Origin: Hyphomicrobiaceae bacterium
GTDB lineage: Bacteria; Pseudomonadota; Alphaproteobacteria; Rhizobiales; Hyphomicrobiaceae
Reading direction: 5' to 3'
NCBI GenBank assembly: GCA_017353825.1
Contig: JAFMSC010000093.1
Coordinates: 1 to 5,193 of the forward strand
DNA length: 5,193 bases
Within the stretch, counting starts at the first letter, position 1. Every line of letters starts with the position of its first letter. This document shows positions 1-5,193 of the stretch, piece after piece. Made by a program: the position numbers and the translations under genes. Under the pieces are notes generated by a model that saw only the letters and a program-made list of their open reading frames with translations, made no database searches and had not been told where the DNA came from.

Positions 1-719
1 CGGGCCTGTTGCTCGCCACCGTGGTGGCGGGTGTCCTTGGTCTCGTCACCGGAGCCCTGATTCTGCACACCCAGGGCATGACACTGATGATGCTGACGCT
101 GGCGGTCGCGGCCCTGATCGCGGAGGCGGCCAACCAGGCGCACGATCTCACCGGCGGGGACGACGGCCTGCAGCTCCCAAAGCTGCAGCCTCTGCTCGGG
201 CTCTTCCGCTTCGACCTATGGGGACATACGGCGTATCTCTATGCCGCCGCAGTGCTGCTAGCTTGGTTCCTGCTGAGCTGGCGCATCGTCCGGTCCCCGT
301 TCGGTCGCTCGCTCAACGGCATCCGCCAAAGCCCGCCGCGGATGCGCGCGATCGGCACACCGGTATGGCGCCGTCTGGTCGCCTCCTACGGCCTTTCCGC
401 TGCCATCGCGGGCACTGCCGGGGGGTTGTCGGCGCAGGCAACCGGTTCGGTCGGCATCGCCTCACTCGGCCTGCTTACCTCCGGCACGCTGCTGATGGTG
501 CTGGTGCTCGGCGGCATGCGGCGGACCTATGGCGCATTCATCGGTGCACTGGTCTACGTCATGGTGCAGGATCTCGCCGCCGAAATGGACCCGTTCCGCT
601 GGATGTTCGTCATCGGCGGTCTGCTCATGGGCTCGGTGCTGTTCCTGGAGAACGGGCTGATGAGCATCGGCGAGAGCCTCGCGCGCCGGCGCCAGCGCGT
701 GAGGCGTGAGACACCATGA
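1..719 (+). CDS. livM: Branched-chain amino acid-type ABC transporter permease (LivM family), 5'-truncated
   Basis: This is an inner-membrane permease subunit of a hydrophobic amino acid uptake (HAAT) ABC importer. The frame is open from base 3 and enters from the left edge, so the true start is outside the window. About 238 residues are visible; LivM proteins are usually 300 or more, so roughly the first quarter is missing. Counting from the codon at base 9, hydrophobic segments lie near residues 2-20, 24-42, 74-92, 126-150, 155-170, 174-190 and 198-214. Family landmarks are TGGDDGL (about 49-54), the cytoplasmic SPFGRSLNGIR stretch (96-106) that contacts the ATPases, and the LVLGGMRRTYGAFIGA segment (165-180). 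In the last one the usual GGxGTLxGPxxGA pattern is altered (RRT, and A for P). The Arg-rich C-terminal tail fits the cytoplasmic side. The stop overlaps the next start as ATGA. The substrate cannot be told from the permease; amino acids, amides, urea and aromatic acids are all carried by relatives. Confidence 0.93.
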   Translation, partial: GLLLATVVAGVLGLVTGALILHTQGMTLMMLTLAVAALIAEAANQAHDLTGGDDGLQLPKLQPLLGLFRFDLWGHTAYLYAAAVLLAWFLLSWRIVRSPFGRSLNGIRQSPPRMRAIGTPVWRRLVASYGLSAAIAGTAGGLSAQATGSVGIASLGLLTSGTLLMVLVLGGMRRTYGAFIGALVYVMVQDLAAEMDPFRWMFVIGGLLMGSVLFLENGLMSIGESLARRRQRVRRETP

Positions 720-1464
720 GGGGCGCGGTCCTCAGAACGCGCGGCCTGTCGAAGAGCTTCGGCGCACTGGCCGTAGCGCGCAGCATCGACCTCGATCTTG
801 AACGCGGTGCGCGCCTCGGGCTGATCGGCCCGAACGGCGCTGGTAAGACCACCTTCGTCAATTTGCTGACCGGGGTGGTGCAGCCCGACGCCGGCAGCAT
901 CACCCTCGACGGCGCGCCGATCGAGCGGCTCTCCGCCGACGCGCGGGTACGGCGCGGGCTGGTGCGCACGCACCAGCTCAACACGCTGCTCGCCGAGGAA
1001 ACTGCGCGCGACAACATCGCCATCGCCATCGCCGAACGGGATGGCATCGGCCGGCGCGCCCTGCGCTACGGTTCGCGCTGGCGCGCCTGTCATGAGGAAG
1101 CGGCACGGCGTCTCGCCGAGGTCGGGCTCGCCGACGTGGCCGACCGGCGCGTGTCAGAGCTCGCATACGGGCGCCAGCGACTCCTGGAGATCGGCATCGC
1201 GCTCGCCCTCAGTCCGCGCGTGCTGCTGCTCGACGAACCCGCTGCCGGCGTTCCCTCAGCCGAGGCCCACGCCATCCACGCCATGATCGAGCGCCTGCCG
1301 GCCGACGTGGCCGTGCTGATGATCGAACATGACATGGAGCTGGTTTTCCGCTTCGCGCGCGAGATCGTCGTGCTGGTGCAGGGGGCCGTTCTGACGCGCG
1401 GGACGCCCGGCGAGATCGCCCGCGACCCCAAGGTGCGCGCGGTCTACCTCGGCCGGAGCGTCGC

Positions 1465-1468
<4 letters not shown>
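716..1468 (+). CDS. livG: Branched-chain amino acid-type ABC transporter ATPase (LivG family)
   Basis: This is one of two cytoplasmic ATPases that power the Liv-type importer, 250 aa, the usual LivG length. Visible motifs are Walker A GPNGAGKT (residues 38-45), Q-loop Gln at 87 (RTHQ), signature LAYGRQ (149-154), Walker B VLLLDEP (169-175) and switch His205 in IEHDMELV. The NLLTGVVQPDAG stretch after Walker A, the long insert before the signature and the EHDMELVF switch are typical of LivG rather than LivF. The signature has Ala and Tyr where classical transporters have LSGGQ; variation here is common in LivG and need not mean loss of activity. The ATG at 716 is chosen because it overlaps the livM stop (ATGA) and GAG at 708-710 lies 5 nt upstream. 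The start of livF again overlaps this stop, so the three genes are translated as a coupled unit. Confidence 0.95.
1455..1458 (+). promoter_or_regulatory. Shine-Dalgarno site of livF
   Basis: GGAG lies inside the 3' end of livG, 6 nt before the ATG at 1465. It supports the overlapping ATGA start over the in-frame Met codons at 1471 and 1483. Confidence 0.6.
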
Positions 1469-2193
<725 letters not shown>

Positions 2194-2220
2194 TCGAAGT
2201 CAACGTTCATTGTTCGCTGT

Positions 2221-2380
2221 CCCGCACGAGGTGAGCACGTTATCGCGGGTTATGGCACGGCCGGCCAAGGCTTCGCCCGGGCCAGCATCGTTGTGGCGAT
2301 TGCTTGTCCAAACCGTGCCGAGGCCATGCCCGAAGCCATGCCCGAGATCTCCGGCATCGTGCAGGCCCATGCGCTGCTGT
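2221..2380 (+). pseudogene. Possible degraded remnant of a TrkA-N / KefB-like NAD-binding domain
   Basis: Frame 1 here reads GEHVIAGYGTAGQGFA (from about 2230), then ARASIVVAI (from about 2278), then EISGIVQAHA (about 2344-2373). The first piece resembles the first beta strand and glycine loop of TrkA-N (RCK) domains (HVIIAGYGxxGQ). The second and third resemble their later strands (RASxVVVAIPN and xIxxxARAH). The pieces are far closer together than in an intact domain, which spans over 100 residues, so most of the middle would be deleted. There is no start codon before the glycine loop and no recognisable domain after the last piece. The resemblance is from memory of the family and short, so chance similarity is a real alternative. 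Confidence 0.3.
2320..2343 (+). repeat. 12-bp tandem duplication
   Basis: GAGGCCATGCCC is followed directly by GAAGCCATGCCC, with one mismatch. It reads EAMPEAMP in the frame of the possible TrkA-N remnant. The second copy runs into an imperfect palindrome at 2338-2357 (ATGCC C GAGATCTC C GGCAT, one mismatched pair). This looks like simple local duplication in non-coding or decaying DNA; no function is evident. Confidence 0.55.
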
Positions 2381-2560
2381 CGCCCGCGCACGGGCCTTCC
2401 TGTAGCCGGCAAAGCGCGCCGTCGGAAGGCTCGCAGAACTTAATGGGTCGGCCACCAAGCTGCCACCATGGCAGGTTTTCTTTAGGACGTGCGGCGAGAG
2501 GTGCCTTGACTGGGATCGATGCTCACGCGGAATGAGATCGGCCGAGCCCGTCGTGCCCCC

Positions 2561-2591
2561 TTGACCTTGGTACCCCCGTGAGAACCATTAA
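2561..2591 (+). promoter_or_regulatory. Candidate promoter with 19-bp spacer (MerR-type spacing)
   Basis: TTGACC (2561-2566, 5 of 6 to the sigma-70 -35 consensus) is followed after 19 bp by CATTAA (2586-2591), a weak -10 with 3 of 6 matches. Spacers of 19-20 bp are typical of promoters controlled by MerR-family metal regulators. A short inverted repeat, TGGT (2568-2571) and ACCA (2584-2587), flanks the spacer centre, as an operator for such a regulator would. It is only 4 bp per arm, and no regulator gene is in the window. The position, about 50 nt before the first gene of a metal-efflux operon, fits. It may instead be an ordinary sequence with a chance -35. Confidence 0.3.
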
Positions 2592-2602
2592 CAGGGGCCC
2601 AC

Positions 2603-2632
2603 TCGGCATCTGCGCGCGCCCTGTGGTACACT
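2603..2632 (+). promoter_or_regulatory. Candidate extended -10 promoter giving a leaderless transcript
   Basis: TGG immediately before TACACT (2627-2632) forms an extended -10 (TGn plus 4 of 6 matches). A TCGGCA (2603-2608, 4 of 6) sits 18 bp upstream as a possible -35. Transcription would be expected to start near 2639, within a base of the ATG at 2640, so the mRNA would have essentially no 5' leader. That would explain why no properly spaced Shine-Dalgarno site precedes this ATG: the only purine run, AGAGA, ends 1-2 nt from it. Confidence 0.4.
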
Positions 2633-2639
2633 TAGAGAT

Positions 2640-3071
2640 ATGGTTGGCCTGACGCACCTCTCCCGCTTCATCTTCGCAGCCATCATTCTGGCCGCCGCGA
2701 TGTCGCTTGCCCCCTCCGGGGCCCAGGCCCACGCCGGCCATCATCATGGCCCCGTCCAGGTCGAACCCTCCGTTTCCACACCGCACGTTTGGGGTTCTGT
2801 TGGTGGCTGCGACGCGCTGAGAAGCGAGTTGAGAGGTGTACAGAATATAGCCTGGATTGCACCGTCAAATCTTACAAGAGGAAACGGGACGCCAAGCTGT
2901 GCCGGCGGGTGCTGTCATTCGGCCGGACAGGGCTGCTGTGCTGCCGCCCTGTCCCCGTTGATTACCATCGCGCTCCCGCCCAAAGCGCCTGAGCGCCTTT
3001 GGGCCCATTTCCCATGGGGACTCGGCGTTACGCCCGGCGTGCTATCCGAGCCACCCAACGACCTGGTCTGA
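2640..3071 (+). CDS. Small secreted His/Cys-rich protein of a metal-efflux operon (hypothetical)
   Basis: This is a predicted periplasmic or surface protein of 143 aa with no named function. Residues 1-30 form a signal peptide: a short n-region, a hydrophobic core (about 11-24) and an AQA cleavage site. The mature protein then begins HAGHHHG, a likely metal-binding His cluster. A second putative site is the cysteine cluster C-x3-CC-x6-CC at residues 87-100, with a further Cys at 57. The C-terminus, GVTPGVLSEPP (128-139), resembles the short Pro-rich tail I recall from small proteins encoded beside RND metal pumps in alphaproteobacteria. This recollection is the main reason to accept the whole frame. 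The ATG at 2640 is chosen for the signal peptide; its ribosome site is poor and the gene may be leaderless. The gene is 94 nt upstream of the adaptor gene. Periplasmic metal binding, sensing or buffering is inference. The cysteines could instead form disulfides. Confidence 0.75.
   Translation: MVGLTHLSRFIFAAIILAAAMSLAPSGAQAHAGHHHGPVQVEPSVSTPHVWGSVGGCDALRSELRGVQNIAWIAPSNLTRGNGTPSCAGGCCHSAGQGCCAAALSPLITIALPPKAPERLWAHFPWGLGVTPGVLSEPPNDLV
2978..3004 (+). other. Strong stem-loop inside the 3' part of the small gene
   Basis: GCCCAAAG (2978-2985) pairs perfectly with CTTTGGGC (2997-3004). Inside it, CGC (2986-2988) pairs with GCG (2993-2995) around a CTGA loop, with one bulged C at 2996. It covers about codons 113-122 of the small gene. 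No T-run follows, so it does not look like a factor-independent terminator. It may be coincidental in GC-rich coding DNA, or may influence mRNA decay. Confidence 0.5.
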
Positions 3072-3075
3072 TGTA

Positions 3076-3099
3076 GGCGCGGAAGCCGATTTCCGCGCC
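3076..3099 (+). other. Perfect 9-bp hairpin just after the small gene
   Basis: GGCGCGGAA (3076-3084) and TTCCGCGCC (3091-3099) are perfect inverted complements around a 6-nt loop (GCCGAT). It begins 5 nt after the small gene's stop. No T-run follows, so it is a poor intrinsic terminator. It could stabilise the upstream mRNA end, take part in processing, or act with the next hairpin as a transcription attenuator. Confidence 0.65.
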
Positions 3100-3103
3100 G
3101 ATG

Positions 3104-3122
3104 GCCCGCGCTACGCGCGGGC
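3104..3122 (+). other. Second hairpin upstream of the adaptor gene
   Basis: GCCCGCGC (3104-3111) and GCGCGGGC (3115-3122) form a perfect 8-bp GC-only stem with a 3-nt loop. It lies 4 nt after the preceding hairpin and 43 nt before the adaptor start. The sequence after it (TGTCAAAT) has no T-run. The pair occupies about half of the 94-nt gap between the small gene and the adaptor gene. Confidence 0.6.
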
Positions 3123-3156
3123 TGTCAAATGCGGCCGCTCCGCAAACCGTCAGACC

Positions 3157-3160
3157 GAGG
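3157..3160 (+). promoter_or_regulatory. Shine-Dalgarno site of the adaptor gene
   Basis: GAGG lies 5 nt before the ATG at 3166. The in-frame ATG at 3181 has no purine-rich site upstream, so 3166 is the preferred start; either start keeps the signal peptide. Confidence 0.7.
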
Positions 3161-3165
3161 CTCCT

Positions 3166-4833
3166 ATGATCGCCGCATTGATGAACCGCTTTCGCGCGGG
3201 CCTCCTCGCCATCCCTCTGGTGATGGCGGGCGGCGCACTCGCGCACGAGGGCCACGACCACGCCGCGGAGAGAAGGCCCGCCCCGTCGGCGACGCTCGCC
3301 CCACGTCTGGAGGCGCGGTCAGGTCCCATCGAGCTCGTGGCCCTGCGTCAATCAGGCGAGCTGCTGATCTATCTCGACCGTTTCACGAGCAACGAACCAA
3401 TCGCCGGCGCTCAAGTAACCGTCGAGACGCCCGACGGCCCGAAAGAGGCCACCCTCAAGGACGGCGTCTATCGCCTGGCCGCGCCCTGGAAGGAAAGTGC
3501 GTTTGACCTGATTTTCACGGTCGATGGCACCACCACCGAGGTTCTTTCCGGTACCCTCAAACTCGATGTGGCCGTAGCTGCGAAGCCATCGACCGTCGGG
3601 AGTATGTCTTCCGCCGTCGCACAGGATCGCAACGGACGCGTGCGCACAGACGGAACCTGGCTGCTGCTGCCTCTCGCGTTTGCGGCCGGAGCCATTGCCT
3701 CGCTCTTGGTCGGCCGCCGGTCGAAGCGCAGTTTGCTGCTTCTCCTGGCGGCCCTCATCACTCTTGCCTCCCGCGCCGGCTTCGCGCACGAGGGAGAGGA
3801 GCACGAGCCGCCCAGGCTTGCCGCTCCCGTCACAAGCGATTCGGCGCAGCGCTTGTCCGATGGCGCGCTGTTTGTGCCCAAACCCGTGCAGCGGCTGCTT
3901 GCCATTCGCACACTGGTGACGGAGGTCTCCGCCCACCGCAAGACACTGGAGCTGCCCGGACGCATCATCCCTGATCCTAACGCGAGCGGATTTGTACAGG
4001 CGTCGGTGAGCGGGAGGCTAACTGCTCCCAAGGACGGGTTTCCGCGCCTCGGCACAGTCGTGAAGGCCGGCGATGTGCTTGCGTTCGTCACGCCGCCTTT
4101 CCAGGCGATCGATGTCTCGGACATGCGACAAAAGCAGGGGGAGCTCGACCAGCAGATCGGCATCCTCGAAAAGCGCGTCGCCCGCTATGAAGGGCTCGCC
4201 AAGCTTGGCGCCGTGCCGAAAGTCTCCCTCGATGAAGCCGTGCTCGAGCTTAGCGGGCTCGAGGAGCGCCGCGCCCAGCTCGACAAGGTGCGCGCGGAGT
4301 CCGAGCAGCTGATCGCGCCAGTATCGGGCATCATCGCATCGGCCAATGCCGTGGCCGGCCAGATCGCCGAGACCAACGCCATCGTCTTCCAGATCATCGA
4401 TCCCGCGCGGCTGTGGATCGAGGCGCTCACCTTCAACCTGATCCCCGATGCCCAACCGGCAACGGCGCGAACGGCGGAGGGGACCACCCTGGCCTTGAGC
4501 TTCCAGGGAGCGGGCCTTACAGACCGCAGCCAAGCCATCCCCGTGCATTTTGCCATCCAAGGAAGTCCCAAGGGCCTGCGCGTTGGGCAGCTCGTGACGG
4601 TGCTGGCCACCACCGGCGAGGACGTGCGGGGGCTCGCTATTCCACGCAAGTGCGTCCTGCGCAGTGCCAACGGCCAGACCATCGTGTTCGAGCACACGGC
4701 AGCCGAACGGTTCGAGCCGCGCATGGTCCGCGTTGAGCCGCTCGATGCCGACCGGGTGATCGTGCTCGACGGGCTGCCTGCCGGGGCCCGCGTGGTGGCG
4801 CAAGGCGCCGAGCTTCTCAATCAGATCCGGTAG
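3166..4833 (+). CDS. RND efflux periplasmic adaptor (CzcB/HlyD type) with extra N-terminal domain and TM hairpin
   Basis: This is the membrane-fusion subunit that links an RND heavy-metal pump to an outer-membrane channel; 555 aa, longer than the roughly 400 of common adaptors. In order: signal peptide (1-26, ending GALA), His motif HEGHDH (27-32), an extra periplasmic domain (about 48-135) that looks like a beta-sandwich (PIAGAQVTVETPDG... DGVYRL), TM segment 1 (164-183), a basic RRSKR loop (184-188), TM segment 2 (189-207), a second His motif HEGEEHE (208-214), then the adaptor proper. The latter has a first lipoyl half (about 273-310), an alpha-hairpin or coiled coil (315-380), a second lipoyl half (LIAPVSGII, 382-390), LWIEA and a beta-barrel (416-485), and a membrane-proximal domain (486-550). 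The basic loop between TM segments puts both flanking parts in the periplasm. The start follows GAGG. The pump gene begins 11 nt after the stop. The metal is unknown; there is no Met-rich stretch of the copper/silver CusB type. Confidence 0.93.
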   Translation: MIAALMNRFRAGLLAIPLVMAGGALAHEGHDHAAERRPAPSATLAPRLEARSGPIELVALRQSGELLIYLDRFTSNEPIAGAQVTVETPDGPKEATLKDGVYRLAAPWKESAFDLIFTVDGTTTEVLSGTLKLDVAVAAKPSTVGSMSSAVAQDRNGRVRTDGTWLLLPLAFAAGAIASLLVGRRSKRSLLLLLAALITLASRAGFAHEGEEHEPPRLAAPVTSDSAQRLSDGALFVPKPVQRLLAIRTLVTEVSAHRKTLELPGRIIPDPNASGFVQASVSGRLTAPKDGFPRLGTVVKAGDVLAFVTPPFQAIDVSDMRQKQGELDQQIGILEKRVARYEGLAKLGAVPKVSLDEAVLELSGLEERRAQLDKVRAESEQLIAPVSGIIASANAVAGQIAETNAIVFQIIDPARLWIEALTFNLIPDAQPATARTAEGTTLALSFQGAGLTDRSQAIPVHFAIQGSPKGLRVGQLVTVLATTGEDVRGLAIPRKCVLRSANGQTIVFEHTAAERFEPRMVRVEPLDADRVIVLDGLPAGARVVAQGAELLNQIR

Positions 4834-4835
4834 GC

Positions 4836-4839
4836 GAGG
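4836..4839 (+). promoter_or_regulatory. Shine-Dalgarno site of the RND pump gene
   Basis: GAGG lies 5 nt before the GTG at 4845, inside the 11-nt gap after the adaptor stop. It decides the GTG start, since no ATG is available at the right place for the conserved N-terminus. Confidence 0.7.
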
Positions 4840-4844
4840 CGCAC

Positions 4845-5193
4845 GTGTTCACGTTCCTCGTCTCGCAGGCCCTGAAGAACCGCACCCTGGTCCTGGTCGC
4901 GGCCAGTGTCCTCATCGTGCTTGGCACCCTCACGGCCAGGCAGTTGCCGGTCGACGTGTTTCCCGATCTCAACCGGCCGACGGTCACAATCATGACTGAG
5001 GCCGAAGGGCTTGCTCCACAAGAGGTCGAGCAGCGTGTCACCTATCTGATCGAGACCCAAATGAACGGGCTACCGGGGGTGATGCGCGTGCGGTCGGTCT
5101 CCGGCGTAGGGCTTTCCATTGTCTACGTCGAGTTCGCCTGGGGCACCGACATCTTCCGCAGCCGCCAGCAGATAGCGGAGCGGCTCAGCCTCG
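4845..5193 (+). CDS. CzcA/CusA-family heavy-metal RND efflux pump, 3'-truncated
   Basis: This is the proton-driven inner-membrane pump of the efflux complex. Only the first 116 residues are in the window; the family is over 1,000 aa, so nearly all of it lies downstream. It starts at GTG with the typical short cytoplasmic N-terminus (MFTFLVSQALKNR), then TM1 (about 12-32), then the porter-domain start. Highly conserved family pieces are LPVDVFPDLNRPTV (34-47), EGLAPQEVEQ (54-63), MNGLPGVMRVRSVSGVGLS (73-91) and VEFAWGTDIFRSRQQIAERL (95-114). These identify the heavy-metal (HME) branch of RND pumps rather than the multidrug (HAE) branch. The gene is 11 nt behind the adaptor and almost certainly co-transcribed with it. 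The charged residues in TM4 that separate monovalent from divalent metal pumps are not visible, so the substrate stays open. Confidence 0.95.
   Translation, partial: MFTFLVSQALKNRTLVLVAASVLIVLGTLTARQLPVDVFPDLNRPTVTIMTEAEGLAPQEVEQRVTYLIETQMNGLPGVMRVRSVSGVGLSIVYVEFAWGTDIFRSRQQIAERLSL

Larger units (their letters stand above)
2194..2639. other. 446-nt spacer between the Liv operon and the metal-efflux operon
   Basis: No intact gene is convincing here. The short open frames on both strands lack plausible starts, ribosome sites and protein-like composition. Frame 1, the same frame as livF, stays open past the livF stop to 2535 and includes a possible domain remnant, listed separately. Candidate promoter signals for the downstream operon lie at 2561-2591 and 2603-2632. 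No factor-independent terminator (stem plus T-run) was seen for livF. No tRNA, insertion-sequence end or CRISPR repeat was recognised. Confidence 0.6.

Noticed and set aside
554..1093. Long minus-strand open frames opposite livM/livG (and similar ones opposite livF and the adaptor gene)
   Set aside because: They lie antisense to well-identified genes in GC-rich DNA, where such mirror frames are expected, and their translations show no domain or sensible composition.
2338..2357. 20-bp imperfect palindrome around GAGATCTC as an operator
   Set aside because: It overlaps a 12-bp tandem duplication in a possible decayed coding frame, is far from either candidate promoter, and matches no operator I recognise.
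2523..2786. Minus-strand 87-aa frame over the start of the small metal gene
   Set aside because: Gly-rich shadow of the signal-peptide gene on the + strand, which has a clear signal peptide and His motif.
2789..2992. 67-aa frame overlapping the small gene, considered as a frameshifted part of it
   Set aside because: The cysteine cluster and the Pro-rich tail are both in the main 2640-3071 frame, so no frameshift is needed.
3076..3122. Intrinsic terminator between the small gene and the adaptor gene
   Set aside because: Both stems are strong but neither is followed by a run of T; listed as hairpins of unknown role instead.

Overview
This is a high-GC bacterial window. The gene families and their arrangement (an ATGA-overlapped livM-livG-livF cluster beside a CzcB/CzcA-type metal efflux operon with a small His/Cys-rich secreted protein) suggest an alphaproteobacterium, most likely of the Rhizobiales type. 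That placement is inference from gene content and composition, not from a marker gene. All real genes read on the + strand.

Layout. Positions 1-2193 hold the 3' end of an ABC importer of the branched-chain (hydrophobic) amino acid uptake family: a 5'-truncated LivM-type permease, then the LivG-type and LivF-type ATPases. Both junctions are 4-nt ATGA overlaps, so they form one translationally coupled operon. The binding protein and the LivH-type permease are not in the window. Positions 2194-2639 carry no intact gene. They hold a possible decayed fragment of a TrkA-N/KefB-like nucleotide-binding domain, a small tandem duplication, and two candidate promoter signals for the next operon.

Positions 2640-5193 are a heavy-metal efflux operon. 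It starts with a secreted 143-aa protein carrying a His cluster at its predicted mature N-terminus and a CC/CC cysteine cluster. A 94-nt gap with two strong hairpins follows. Next comes a 555-aa RND periplasmic adaptor with an unusual architecture: signal peptide, extra periplasmic domain, TM hairpin, then the HlyD-type adaptor. Last is the start of a CzcA/CusA-type RND pump, which runs off the window. No outer-membrane factor (CzcC/CusC) lies upstream of the adaptor.

How the genes work together (inference). The RND pump and adaptor would export metal cations from periplasm or cytosol through an outer-membrane channel encoded elsewhere or downstream. The small His/Cys protein and the two His-rich segments of the adaptor could bind or deliver metal in the periplasm. 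The Liv genes are a separate nutrient-uptake system. The metal cannot be told, because the substrate-determining membrane segments of the pump are outside the window.

The most interesting points are the double-export architecture of the adaptor, the His motif that recurs three times just after export or membrane segments, a possible leaderless promoter for the small gene, and the hairpin pair between the small gene and the adaptor.
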